This document shows, one piece after another, positions 5,850 to 14,437 of a stretch of DNA of 23,364 nt (positions are counted from its first letter, which is position 1; the number at the start of each line of letters is the position of its first letter). The notes beneath the pieces are model-generated. The model did no database searches. It worked only from the letters and a program-made list of their open reading frames with translations, and was not told the DNA's origin. This DNA comes from DATCIH01 sp036507955 (GTDB lineage Bacteria; Bacillota; Clostridia; Clostridiales; Clostridiaceae), in assembly GCA_036507955.1 (NCBI GenBank), contig DATCIH010000007.1, positions 1 through 23,364 on the forward strand, read 5' to 3'. The position numbers and the translations under genes are program-made.

Positions 5850-8169
5850 TAATTCCACCCACAATAGCATTTTTTAAAACATCGTCAATGTTAGCAGCAA
5901 GTATTATTTTAAGTTTATTCTTTATAGTGCTTGGTAACTTTTCTATATCCTTTTCATTCCCTTTTGGAATAATAATTGTATCAATTCCGGCTCTATAAGC
6001 TGCTAGAGATTTTTCCCTTAGCCCACCTATAGGTAAAACTCTCCCTGTTAAAGTTATCTCCCCTGTCATGGCCACATTATGTTTTACTTCAATACCCTTA
6101 AGAGCTGATACCATAGCTGTTACCATTGTTACTCCTGCTGATGGCCCATCCTTTGGAACAGCGCCTTCAGGAACATGAATATGTATATCCTTATCTTTAT
6201 AAAAGTCTGGATTTATTTCATATTTACTAGTATTTGATCTTATATAACTATATCCAGCCTTTGCTGACTCCTTCATAACATCACCCAACTGACCAGTTAA
6301 TTCAAGTTTACCCGTTCCAATCATAGCAGAAACTTCAATTGGTAAGGTATCTCCTCCATATGCGGTCCAAGCCATACCCATTACAACTCCAATTCTATCC
6401 ATTTCTTCAGCTTTATCATAATTAAATCTTGGAGCTCCTAAATATTTTTCTACAGTTGAATCATTTACTATTATTCTATCTTTATTTTTTTCTAACATTT
6501 CAGCTATAGCTTTTCTTATAATAGATGCCAGACTTCTTTCTAAGCTTCTCACTCCTGATTCCCTGGTATAGCCTTCAATAAGCTTATAAATACTGTTATC
6601 CTCAAAACTGATTTTATCTTTTGTAACACTATGCTCAGCTAATTGCTTTAAAAGCAGATGTTCTTTTGCAATATTAAATTTTTCCTCGGAAGTATACCCA
6701 GGAATCTCAATAATCTCCATCCTATCAAGTAATGGTCTAGGAATAGTATCTAAAGTATTTGCAGTGGTTATAAAAAGCACCTTAGATAAATCAAAATCCA
6801 ACTCTAAATAATGGTCTCGGAAGGTACTATTTTGTTCACTATCTAAAACCTCCAATAAAGCATCTCCAGGATCACCTCTATAATCGTTACTCATTTTATC
6901 TATCTCATCTAATAAAAATAAAGGATTTTTACTTTTAGCCTGTTTCATACCATATATTATTCTTCCAGGAATAGAACCTACATAGGTTTTCCTGTGACCT
7001 CTTATTTCAGCCTCATCCTTAACCCCACCTAGGGACATTCGCACAAAATTTCTATTCAGAGCATTAGCTATAGATTTTGCAATAGAGGTTTTCCCAACTC
7101 CAGGAGGTCCAACGAGACATAAAATAGGTCCTTTTAAGAAATTACTCATCTTTTTTACTGATAAATATTCTATTACTCTATCCTTTACCTCTTCAAGTCC
7201 ACAATGCTCTTTTTCTAAGATAGCCCTTGCATTTTTTATATCAATTTTATCCTCTGTCTCTTTAGTCCAAGGTAAATCTAAAATCCAATCCAAGTAGGTT
7301 CTTATTACACTTCCTTCAGCAGAGTAACTTCCGTTATTTTTTAATCTGTCAAGTTCATATAAAGCCTTTTCTTTAACAATTTTAGGAAGTTTAGCTTTGT
7401 TAATTTTGCTCTTATAAAGGCTTATCTCCTTTTTATCATCATCCTCTTCTCCAAGTTCCTCTTGGATAGCTTTCATCTGTTCTCTTAAATAATAATCCCT
7501 TTGGATTTTATCTATCTTGTCTTTTACTTTAAGGCCTATTTTACGTTCTACCTTTAGGATATCTATTTCATTATTAATAATTATGAGCAATTTTTCGAGT
7601 CTCATGTTAACATTCTGAGCTTCTAATAATTCTTGCTTTTTATCGCCCTTAAGCATGAGATAGGAACTCACTATGTCCGCGAGTCTCCCAGGCTCTTCTA
7701 AATCATCTAATGTTATTAATGCTTCTGATGGAATGCTCCCAGAAAGCTTAATGTAATCATCAAAGGCGTCCTTAATTGAACGAACTAACGCTTCTGATTT
7801 TATAGGCTCAAATATTTCTTCCTCGGAAAGAGCCGCTAATTCAACAATAAAAAAGGGATCGGTTTGTGTAAACTTTAATATTTCTGCTCTTTTCTCGCCT
7901 TCTACAAGCACTCTTACAGTATCACCAGGAAGCTTAAGTATCTGCTTAATACTACAAATAGTACCTACTTTAAATATATCTTCTTCTTCTGGTTCTTCAA
8001 TATTAGCATCCTTTTGAGTCACTAGACAAATATGTTGCCCCTCTGACATAGCGTTTTCTAATGCCAATATAGATTTATCTCTTCCTACATCAAAATGTAG
8101 AACCATATACGGAAAAATTGTTATACCTCTTAGCGGGATTAGAGGAAGAATTTCTATATTATTATCCAT
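5842..8169 (-). CDS. lonA: ATP-dependent protease LonA
   Basis: Lon is a hexameric AAA+ serine protease that degrades misfolded and short-lived regulatory proteins in the cytoplasm. The 775-aa length is normal for LonA. It has an N-terminal LON substrate domain (about 1-200) and a coiled-coil helical region rich in Lys and Glu. The AAA+ module has Walker A GPPGVGKT (354-361) and Walker B FLLDEIDKM. The C-terminal protease domain carries the catalytic dyad Ser677 (DGPSAG) and Lys720 (LREKSL), 43 residues apart as in E. coli Lon. TGAGGTAG precedes the ATG. The gene has its own likely promoter at 8234-8262 and is coupled to engB. Confidence 0.97.
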   Translation of the reverse strand: MDNNIEILPLIPLRGITIFPYMVLHFDVGRDKSILALENAMSEGQHICLVTQKDANIEEPEEEDIFKVGTICSIKQILKLPGDTVRVLVEGEKRAEILKFTQTDPFFIVELAALSEEEIFEPIKSEALVRSIKDAFDDYIKLSGSIPSEALITLDDLEEPGRLADIVSSYLMLKGDKKQELLEAQNVNMRLEKLLIIINNEIDILKVERKIGLKVKDKIDKIQRDYYLREQMKAIQEELGEEDDDKKEISLYKSKINKAKLPKIVKEKALYELDRLKNNGSYSAEGSVIRTYLDWILDLPWTKETEDKIDIKNARAILEKEHCGLEEVKDRVIEYLSVKKMSNFLKGPILCLVGPPGVGKTSIAKSIANALNRNFVRMSLGGVKDEAEIRGHRKTYVGSIPGRIIYGMKQAKSKNPLFLLDEIDKMSNDYRGDPGDALLEVLDSEQNSTFRDHYLELDFDLSKVLFITTANTLDTIPRPLLDRMEIIEIPGYTSEEKFNIAKEHLLLKQLAEHSVTKDKISFEDNSIYKLIEGYTRESGVRSLERSLASIIRKAIAEMLEKNKDRIIVNDSTVEKYLGAPRFNYDKAEEMDRIGVVMGMAWTAYGGDTLPIEVSAMIGTGKLELTGQLGDVMKESAKAGYSYIRSNTSKYEINPDFYKDKDIHIHVPEGAVPKDGPSAGVTMVTAMVSALKGIEVKHNVAMTGEITLTGRVLPIGGLREKSLAAYRAGIDTIIIPKGNEKDIEKLPSTIKNKLKIILAANIDDVLKNAIVGGINE

Positions 8170-8233
8170 ATTTCTACCTCATTTCTAATATATATTGAAA
8201 ACTACAATGGTAATTATAGTTAGACAAATACAT

Positions 8234-8262
8234 ATTATACATGTAAAATTTATATTTTACAA
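8234..8262 (-). promoter_or_regulatory. Likely sigma-A promoter of lonA with overlapping palindrome
   Basis: On the minus strand TTGTAA (8262-8257), 17 bases and TATAAT (8239-8234) form a good promoter. A perfect 8-bp inverted repeat TGTAAAAT-TTAT-ATTTTACA (8242-8261) covers the -35 and spacer, where a repressor could block RNA polymerase. No CtsR or CIRCE heat-shock motif is seen. Confidence 0.6.
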
Positions 8263-8274
8263 TCTTTTCTCGCC

Positions 8275-8310
8275 GATTTATATTGATTTATATTGATTGT
8301 ATAATCAATA
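8275..8310. repeat. 10-bp tandem repeat and small hairpin between lonB and lonA
   Basis: GATTTATATT occurs twice in tandem plus GATT (8275-8298). It runs into an 8-bp stem TATTGATT/AATCAATA (8291-8298 with 8303-8310), just after the lonB stop. There is no T-run, so it is a weak terminator at best. Confidence 0.5.
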
Positions 8311-8320
8311 ATATAAACAA

Positions 8321-9997
8321 TTACCTTAAGATTTTAGCTGATAATATGTCATTTTCTTCCTTAGAAGGATAAATCTTACCTTCCTTATTAACCTTTATAA
8401 TTGAGATTTCAATAGCTTCCCTTATATTTTCTATAGGTATAATCTCAATATCATCACAATTAGTTATACCCATTTTCATGTTTTCCATTGGCACTATAAC
8501 TTTTTTTATTCCTGCTTTTTTCGCAGCAGATATTTTGGCATTTATACCTCCAATGGCCTTTACCTTGCCATAAATAGTTAACTCTCCAGTCATTGCAATA
8601 GTGTTATCTACAGGCCTTTTAACTATTGCGCTATAGATTGCAGTAGCGATAGTTATACCAGCCGAGGTGCCATCTACTGGAGTACCCCCTGGAAAATCAA
8701 TATGGATATTATAATCTTTAGTATCGATTGAAAATTCATTATTTAAAACTGTTATTACATTTTCAACAGAACCTTTAATAGTGCTTTTCCTTGATACTTT
8801 TCTATTTTTACTTTGTATGAACTCCTCTTCGATGATTCCTGTAATTTTTATCTGGCCCTTTCCCTTAGTACATTTACTTGCTGCTACCTCAATTTCTAGT
8901 AGTGTTCCTAAATTGGGTCCGTAAACTGCTAACCCATTAACCAAACCAATTTCTGAAGATTCCCTTAAAAATCTTTCCAGCTTTGGAGTATACTGGCCAT
9001 TGTCAATTACCCACTGAACATCCTCTCTGCTTATAAAACTCCTATTTTCATTCATAGCAATACCATAAGCAAGCTGAACTATATTTACGGCATCTCTTCC
9101 ATTATCCGCATACTTTCCAATAAGTTTCTTTCCTTCATCATCAAGTTTGATTTTAACTTTTTCAGCTGCTTTCATTCCAATCTTTTCTAGTTCTTCCGGA
9201 AGTAATCCTCTGAAAAATATTTCAATACATCTTGATCTAAGTGCAGGGGTTATTTCCTCAGGACTCTTTGTTGTGGCTCCTATAAGTCTAAAATCTGCAG
9301 GAAGACCGTTGTCAAAGATATCCTTGATATAATTGGGGATATTAGGGTTGTCGTTATTATAATATGCGCTCTCAAAATATACTTTTCTATCCTCTAGAAC
9401 CTTCAATAATTTATTAATCTCTATTGGGTGAAGTTCTCCTATTTCATCAATAAATAAAATTCCTCCATGGGCTTTAGTAACCGCACCTAATTTGGGTTGT
9501 GGTATACCAGCTATTCCCAGAGGCCCTGCTCCTTGATAAATAGGATCGTGAACTGATCCTATTAAAGGATCTGCAATACCTCTATCATCACATCTTACAG
9601 TAGTTCCATCTATTTCTATAAATTTAGCATTATTCTTAAAAGGGGATACTTTGTTTTTCTTAGCAGCATCAAGAACTAATCTAGCAGCAGCAGTTTTACC
9701 TACTCCTGGAGGTCCATATATAATAATATGTTGCGGATTAGGGCCACAGATTGCTGCTTTTAAAGCTTTTATGCCCATTTCCTGGCCTATAATATCTCCA
9801 AAGGATATTGGCCTGCTCTTTTCTGTAAGAGGCTCTGTAAGCTTTATGCTATTTAATTTTCTAAGCTTCTCTACCTCTTTTTTGTTTTCCTTTTCTATCA
9901 CTATCTTAGTACTTTTTTGTTGCTTTAAAGCATTCATAAAATATAAACCCATAACCACAGTGAAAAATATTTCTAATATAATCAATATATTTGTCAC
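8321..9997 (-). CDS. lonB: ATP-dependent protease LonB (sporulation type)
   Basis: A membrane-anchored Lon-type protease. In Bacillus, LonB is made in the forespore. The 558-aa protein lacks the LON substrate domain. It begins with one transmembrane segment (about residues 4-21) and a charged linker, then an AAA+ domain with Walker A GPPGVGKT (95-102) and Walker B ILFIDEIGEL. The protease domain has Ser445 (DGTSAG) and Lys488 (NAKISA), again 43 residues apart. The start is GTG at 9997 with AGGAGG eight bases upstream. A sporulation-sigma-like promoter and an unusual repeat structure lie upstream. It is followed by lonA with its own promoter. Confidence 0.95.
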   Translation of the reverse strand: MTNILIILEIFFTVVMGLYFMNALKQQKSTKIVIEKENKKEVEKLRKLNSIKLTEPLTEKSRPISFGDIIGQEMGIKALKAAICGPNPQHIIIYGPPGVGKTAAARLVLDAAKKNKVSPFKNNAKFIEIDGTTVRCDDRGIADPLIGSVHDPIYQGAGPLGIAGIPQPKLGAVTKAHGGILFIDEIGELHPIEINKLLKVLEDRKVYFESAYYNNDNPNIPNYIKDIFDNGLPADFRLIGATTKSPEEITPALRSRCIEIFFRGLLPEELEKIGMKAAEKVKIKLDDEGKKLIGKYADNGRDAVNIVQLAYGIAMNENRSFISREDVQWVIDNGQYTPKLERFLRESSEIGLVNGLAVYGPNLGTLLEIEVAASKCTKGKGQIKITGIIEEEFIQSKNRKVSRKSTIKGSVENVITVLNNEFSIDTKDYNIHIDFPGGTPVDGTSAGITIATAIYSAIVKRPVDNTIAMTGELTIYGKVKAIGGINAKISAAKKAGIKKVIVPMENMKMGITNCDDIEIIPIENIREAIEISIIKVNKEGKIYPSKEENDILSAKILR

Positions 9998-10007
9998 AAA
10001 TAAAACC

Positions 10008-10022
10008 TCCTAAAAATACATA
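10008..10022 (-). repeat. Third copy of the 15-mer TATGTATTTTTAGGA at the lonB ribosome binding site
   Basis: The minus-strand 15-mer ends in the AGGA of the lonB AGGAGG site. It is identical to bases 10073-10059 of the stem arm and complementary to the opposite arm, so in RNA the upstream arm could in principle pair over the lonB start region. Confidence 0.8.
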
Positions 10023-10031
10023 GCACCTTCT

Positions 10032-10061
10032 AATTATGGTCATTAAATCATATTATATTCC
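10032..10061 (-). promoter_or_regulatory. Candidate forespore-sigma promoter of lonB
   Basis: On the minus strand GGAATA (10061-10056), 17 bases and CATAATT (10038-10032) resemble the sigma-G/F pattern TGAATA-17/18-CATACTA. The match is 5 of 6 and 5 of 7. No convincing sigma-A promoter was found here. This fits the known forespore expression of Bacillus lonB but rests on a weak match. Confidence 0.35.
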
Positions 10062-10115
10062 TAAAAATACATAAAATAGTATTGTAGGTAACACTATTTT
10101 ATGTATTTTTAGGAA
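10058..10115. repeat. 23-bp perfect inverted repeat between clpX and lonB
   Basis: Bases 10058-10080 and 10093-10115 are exact reverse complements around a 12-base loop. The stem is AT-rich and its right-hand minus-strand arm overlaps the candidate lonB -35. It may be a backup terminator for clpX, a regulatory dyad or a small repeated element. Confidence 0.8.
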
Positions 10116-10117
10116 AC

Positions 10118-10146
10118 AAAAAAACAGCATAACAAATGCTGTTTTT
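10118..10146 (-). terminator. Terminator after clpX
   Basis: An 11-bp stem AAAAACAGCAT/ATGCTGTTTTT (10120-10130 with 10136-10146) has a five-base loop. On the minus strand it is followed by a T-run extending to 10118. It ends the tig-clpP-clpX transcript. Confidence 0.85.
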
Positions 10147-10162
10147 ATATACTTATATTTAA

Positions 10163-11455
10163 CTAAGCTGTTTCTGTACCTTTTCTACCCTTACCCTTTT
10201 TGTTTTGCTTTATTGGAAGTCTTTTTCCTCCCTCAGCCATTTCATATTCAGGTAGTTTTTCTGTAACAGTCTTTTCAGTTATAATCACTTTTGATATAGC
10301 TTCATTAGAAGGGATATCAAACATAATATCTTTCATCACATCTTCTATAATAGCTCTTAACCCTCTAGCACCAGTATTTCTACTTATTGCTTCCTTGGCT
10401 ATAGCCTTTAGTGCATCTTCTCTAAAATCAAGCTCAACGTTGTCTAACTCAAAAAGCTTTTTGTATTGTTTAACAAGTGCATTCTTAGGCTCAGTAAGAA
10501 TATTTATGAGAGCAGTATCATCTAAAGAATCTAAGGTAACTACCATAGGTAATCTACCTACGAATTCTGGGATAAGACCATACTTAATAAGATCTCCAGG
10601 CATAATTTCCTTAAGAACTCTTCCAATATCCCTTTCCTTCTTTGATTGTACATCCGACCCGAAACCTATGGAGCCTTGTCTTGTTCTTTTCTCAATAATC
10701 TTTTCAACTCCATCAAAGGCACCTCCACAAATAAACAATATATTCGTAGTATTTATTTGTATAAACTCTTGATGTGGATGTTTCCTTCCTCCTTGAGGTG
10801 GAACAGAAGCAGTGGTACCCTCAAGTATCTTTAATAATGCTTGTTGAACACCCTCACCCGAAACATCTCTTGTTATTGAAGGATTTTCAGATTTTCTCGC
10901 AATCTTATCGATCTCATCAATATAAATTATACCCTTTTCGGCTCTTTCAATATCGTAATCTGCATTTTGGATTAATTTTAATAAAATGTTTTCTACATCT
11001 TCTCCAACATACCCTGCCTCAGTTAAGGTAGTAGCATCAGCAATAGCAAAAGGCACATTCAAGAATCTTGCTAAAGTCTGAGCAAGTAATGTTTTACCAG
11101 TACCCGTAGGCCCAAGCATCAATATATTACTCTTTTGAAGTTCTACATCTATATCGCTATCATTTAAGTTGATCCTCTTATAGTGATTATAAACTGCAAC
11201 AGATAGTGATTTTTTTGCATCCTCCTGGCATATAACATATTGATCTAAGTAGTTTTTAATTTCATTAGGCTTAGGCAATGCACCTACGTCTATCTGAACA
11301 TTTTCTTCGAATTCATCTGTAATTATCTCAGAACATAACTCTATACACTCATCACAGATATATACGCCTGGTCCTGCAATAAGTCTTCTGACTTGATCCT
11401 GATTTTTACCACAAAAAGAACATTTTAATTGTTTCTTATCATCAAGTTGCTTCAT
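10163..11455 (-). CDS. clpX: ATP-dependent Clp protease ATP-binding subunit ClpX
   Basis: ClpX is the AAA+ unfoldase that recognises substrates and threads them into ClpP. The 430-aa length is normal. An N-terminal zinc finger has C12, C15, C34 and C37. The AAA+ core shows Walker A GPTGTGKT (115-122) and Walker B IYIDEIDKI. The RKHPHQEF pore-region sequence and the IGFG loop that docks into ClpP (RQGSIGFGSDV) are both present. The C-terminus ends in a Lys/Gly-rich tail. GTGAGGTG precedes the ATG. It starts 17 bases after clpP and is part of the tig-clpP-clpX operon. Confidence 0.97.
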   Translation of the reverse strand: MKQLDDKKQLKCSFCGKNQDQVRRLIAGPGVYICDECIELCSEIITDEFEENVQIDVGALPKPNEIKNYLDQYVICQEDAKKSLSVAVYNHYKRINLNDSDIDVELQKSNILMLGPTGTGKTLLAQTLARFLNVPFAIADATTLTEAGYVGEDVENILLKLIQNADYDIERAEKGIIYIDEIDKIARKSENPSITRDVSGEGVQQALLKILEGTTASVPPQGGRKHPHQEFIQINTTNILFICGGAFDGVEKIIEKRTRQGSIGFGSDVQSKKERDIGRVLKEIMPGDLIKYGLIPEFVGRLPMVVTLDSLDDTALINILTEPKNALVKQYKKLFELDNVELDFREDALKAIAKEAISRNTGARGLRAIIEDVMKDIMFDIPSNEAISKVIITEKTVTEKLPEYEMAEGGKRLPIKQNKKGKGRKGTETA

Positions 11456-11472
11456 ATGAACACCTCACTCGG

Positions 11473-12057
11473 TTATTTCTTCTTTGTCATTACCCCATCA
11501 ATTAAACCATAATTCATTGCTTCTTCTGCTGACATAAAATGATCCCTTTCAGTATCTCTTTCAATAATATCTAATGGCTGGCCAGTTTTTTCGCTAAGAA
11601 TCTGATTTAAATTCTTTTTAATTTTTAAAATTCTTTCTGCATGAATACCAATATCTGTAGCCTGACCTTGAAAGCCGCCTAAAGGTTGATGTATCATTAT
11701 TTCACTATTAGGTAAAGCAAATCTCTTCCCTTTTGCACCTGCTGCTAAAAGGAAGGAACCCATTGAAGCTGCCATACCAATACAAATAGTAGAAACATCT
11801 GATTTTATGTATTGCATAGTATCATAAATTGCCATACCAGCTGTAATAGATCCACCTGGACTATTTATATATAAGGATATATCCTTATCTGGATCTTCCC
11901 CTTCTAAAAATAATAATTGAGCAACTACTAAACTAGCAGTAACTTCATTTACTTCTTCGCTAAGTAAAATTATCCTATCCCTTAATAATCTTGAAAAAAT
12001 GTCGTATGATCTTTCCCCTCTATTAGTTTGTTCAACTACTATAGGAACTAAACTCAT
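11473..12057 (-). CDS. clpP: ATP-dependent Clp protease proteolytic subunit ClpP
   Basis: The tetradecameric serine peptidase of the ClpXP and ClpCP machines. The 194-aa protein carries the full catalytic triad: Ser98 in GMAASMGS, His123 in IMIHQPLGG and Asp172 in RDTERDHFM. The oxyanion-region NSPGGS is at residues 65-70. It begins SLVPIVVEQT, as the processed ends of many ClpP proteins do, so little or no propeptide is expected. AGGAGGG precedes the ATG. It lies between tig and clpX with short gaps, an order also found in E. coli. Confidence 0.97.
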   Translation of the reverse strand: MSLVPIVVEQTNRGERSYDIFSRLLRDRIILLSEEVNEVTASLVVAQLLFLEGEDPDKDISLYINSPGGSITAGMAIYDTMQYIKSDVSTICIGMAASMGSFLLAAGAKGKRFALPNSEIMIHQPLGGFQGQATDIGIHAERILKIKKNLNQILSEKTGQPLDIIERDTERDHFMSAEEAMNYGLIDGVMTKKK

Positions 12058-12102
12058 AATTACCCTCCTTATTTAAATAAACATGAAATTTTCTTAATTA
12101 AC

Positions 12103-13395
12103 TTAAGCTATTTCCTTGCTGTTATCTACTAAAAATTTAACTATTTTTTCATTTACTACCCCAAGCTTAATGAAATCATGTTGATTTTGTAATAATAATT
12201 TTGTAGTTTGTTCAACATCTTTACTTTCGTATGCACTTGCCATTTCAGAAGCTTTCTTTGCTATTTCTTCTTCCGTTGGTATTATTTCTTCAGCTGCTGC
12301 AATCTTTTCAAAAACTAAATCTGTCTTTACCCTCTTTACAGCACTTTCCTTCATATAAATTCTAACTTGATCTTCAGTACTATTTGTATATTGATAATAT
12401 GTCTTCAAATCTAAGCCTTGATAACTTAATCTTCCTTCTAAATCTTTTAGCATAGCATCTACTTCTTTATCTATCATAATAGAAGGAATATCAACTTCCA
12501 TATTTGCACAAACAGCATCAACGACTGCTTCCTCATATTCAATTTTAGCTTTTTGGATATTTGCCTCTGATAGTTCCCTTTTAATATCTGCTTTTAGCTG
12601 GTCTAAAGTCTCAAATTCTGAAGACTCTTTAGCAAATTCATCGTCTAAAGCTGGAAGTTCTTTTACTTTAATTCCTTTAATTGTAACTTCAAATTTAGCT
12701 ACTTTACCATTTAATTCTTCCTTACCATATTCAGCTGGGAACGTAACATCAACATCTTTGCTTTCTCCTATTTTCATACCAACAAGTTGTTCTTCAAAGG
12801 TATCAATAAAGCTATGAGAACCTATCTCTAAAGAATAATCCTCACCAGTGCCTCCTTCAAAAACTACGCCATCAACAAAACCCTTGAAATCTATTATAGC
12901 TATGTTTCCATTTTCAATGGTTCCTTCAGTCAAATCTTCTATTCTGCTGTTTTTTTCTACCATTGATTTTAATCTTGCTTCAATGTCTTTATCCTGTACA
13001 GAAGGATCTACCTTCTTAGCTTCTATATTTTTGTATTCTCCTAAAGTTACCTCTGGTTTTACGATTACCTTTGCAGTATAAACAAATTCCTCTCCGCCCC
13101 CTATATGTACAACATCTATTTCCGGGAAATCCACTGGGGAGATATTGTTTTCCTTTATAGCTTCAGGATAAGTTACTTCACAGCAAAAATTAACTGCATC
13201 TTCATAAAAAACCCCTTCACCATAATGCCTTTTTATTAAACTAATAGGTACCTTGCCCTTTCTAAAGCCTGGTACACTATATTTGGCAGCATTTTTAGTA
13301 TATGATTTTTGTATAGCTTCTTCAAATATGGCCGCTTCAACAGTTACCTCTATAGAAATAACATTCTTTTCTAAATTTTCAACTTTTACCTTCAT
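12103..13395 (-). CDS. tig: Trigger factor (ribosome-bound chaperone and prolyl isomerase)
   Basis: Trigger factor binds nascent chains at the ribosomal exit tunnel. The 430-aa protein has the N-terminal ribosome-docking signature GFRKGKVP (residues 43-50). An FKBP-type prolyl isomerase domain follows (about 150-245, with IDFKGFVDGVVFEGG), then a helical C-terminal chaperone arm. TTAGGAGG precedes the ATG. It is the first gene of the tig-clpP-clpX unit. No terminator separates it from clpP (45-base gap), and its promoter is at 13437-13466. Confidence 0.97.
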   Translation of the reverse strand: MKVKVENLEKNVISIEVTVEAAIFEEAIQKSYTKNAAKYSVPGFRKGKVPISLIKRHYGEGVFYEDAVNFCCEVTYPEAIKENNISPVDFPEIDVVHIGGGEEFVYTAKVIVKPEVTLGEYKNIEAKKVDPSVQDKDIEARLKSMVEKNSRIEDLTEGTIENGNIAIIDFKGFVDGVVFEGGTGEDYSLEIGSHSFIDTFEEQLVGMKIGESKDVDVTFPAEYGKEELNGKVAKFEVTIKGIKVKELPALDDEFAKESSEFETLDQLKADIKRELSEANIQKAKIEYEEAVVDAVCANMEVDIPSIMIDKEVDAMLKDLEGRLSYQGLDLKTYYQYTNSTEDQVRIYMKESAVKRVKTDLVFEKIAAAEEIIPTEEEIAKKASEMASAYESKDVEQTTKLLLQNQHDFIKLGVVNEKIVKFLVDNSKEIA

Positions 13396-13436
13396 TAAAT
13401 ATTCCTCCTAAAGCTTATGTGTATATTAACCATAAT

Positions 13437-13466
13437 ATTATATCATAATATACTAACCTTTTACAA
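13437..13466 (-). promoter_or_regulatory. Likely sigma-A promoter of tig-clpP-clpX
   Basis: On the minus strand TTGTAA (13466-13461), 18 bases and TATAAT (13442-13437) are preceded by TGA at the -10, giving an extended -10 (TGATATAAT). The rest of the 13396-13587 gap is AT-rich with several other weak -10-like sites. Confidence 0.6.
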
Positions 13467-13587
13467 TTAATATATTTATTATAATACTATTTTATATTTA
13501 AATTAAAGCAGCATACCTTTTATTATATACTATTACAAGAATAGATATACTTACTATAATCCAATATTTAAGATATCACTATTCATC

Positions 13588-14370
13588 CTAGTTGACTACA
13601 AAATCAGAATTCAAATATTTTGTCTTACTATCTACCACCACCGTAATACCCTTAGAAGTTATCTCTCCAAATGTTATATCATACCCTGATATAACTTCTT
13701 TGCTTATTCTATTACCGCTATTTATATTGTAAATCCATATATAAAGTAAAGGATCATTTTTTATGTATGGTAACTGACTTATATAAGCAATATTATCATT
13801 GTCTAAAAAAACAGGTTGAGTTGCCCAAACAAATGCTGGTTTCTCTTTTATAGTATCCTCTTTTTTAAATTGTGTCCCTGATGTTGATATATAATCCTTG
13901 GCGGTTATATCAGTAACCTTCCCTTGCGAATCAATCAAGTACATAATTTGACCCTTACTGTCAAAAAACAAAATTTTTTTACCGTCAGGACTAATTCTAT
14001 AATAAACTGTACTATCCAAAGGGGTTATATAATCAAATTTTACTGAATTATCTTTTTTTTCATAAACTGCTTGAATAATTTCCGATCCTACAGTAATACT
14101 ATAGCTGTTTTCTTCCGTATCCTTTTTTATATTGGGAGTTGGAGTAATACTTTTTTTAATAACCTTTTTAACTTGCTTCTTAGCGGTTAAGGATACAACA
14201 TATTTCACATTATTTTTAACCCATACTTTTATATGTAAAAACGAATTTTCCCATAATAGAAACAAAAATATTATAATAAGAATTAACAAAATAATAAATA
14301 TTATACTTCTTTTTTTTCTTTTTTTCATATGCTTTTTATATCTACTACTAAATATACTTGGCTTACCCAA
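13588..14370 (-). CDS. Membrane-anchored protein of unknown function with beta-propeller-like segments
   Basis: A 260-aa protein I cannot assign. A strongly basic N-terminus (KKHMKKRKKR) is followed by one transmembrane segment (about residues 22-41), placing the rest outside. After a Lys/Thr/Pro linker (about 65-85) the C-terminal part contains YRISPDGKKILFFDS and PVFLDNDNIAYISQLPY. These resemble blades of WD40 or TolB-like propellers, though too few are present for a complete propeller. The start is TTG at 14370 with AGGAGG eight bases upstream. It lies 67 bases after bioY on the same strand and may be co-transcribed with it. A role in biotin uptake is not implied. Confidence 0.6.
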   Translation of the reverse strand: MGKPSIFSSRYKKHMKKRKKRSIIFIILLILIIIFLFLLWENSFLHIKVWVKNNVKYVVSLTAKKQVKKVIKKSITPTPNIKKDTEENSYSITVGSEIIQAVYEKKDNSVKFDYITPLDSTVYYRISPDGKKILFFDSKGQIMYLIDSQGKVTDITAKDYISTSGTQFKKEDTIKEKPAFVWATQPVFLDNDNIAYISQLPYIKNDPLLYIWIYNINSGNRISKEVISGYDITFGEITSKGITVVVDSKTKYLNSDFVVN

Positions 14371-14437
14371 TGTCCCAGCCTCCTATAACTAAACTATTTT
14401 CATTATAACTCAAATAAAAGCAGTTAGTAATGTTTTT

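Noticed and set aside
8275..8298. CRISPR-like or iteron repeat
   Set aside because: Only two adjacent 10-bp copies with no spacers; more likely replication slippage in AT-rich sequence.
10200..11031. Long plus-strand frames opposite clpX
   Set aside because: They overlap a fully conserved ClpX gene, have no ribosome binding sites and show no protein-like motif.
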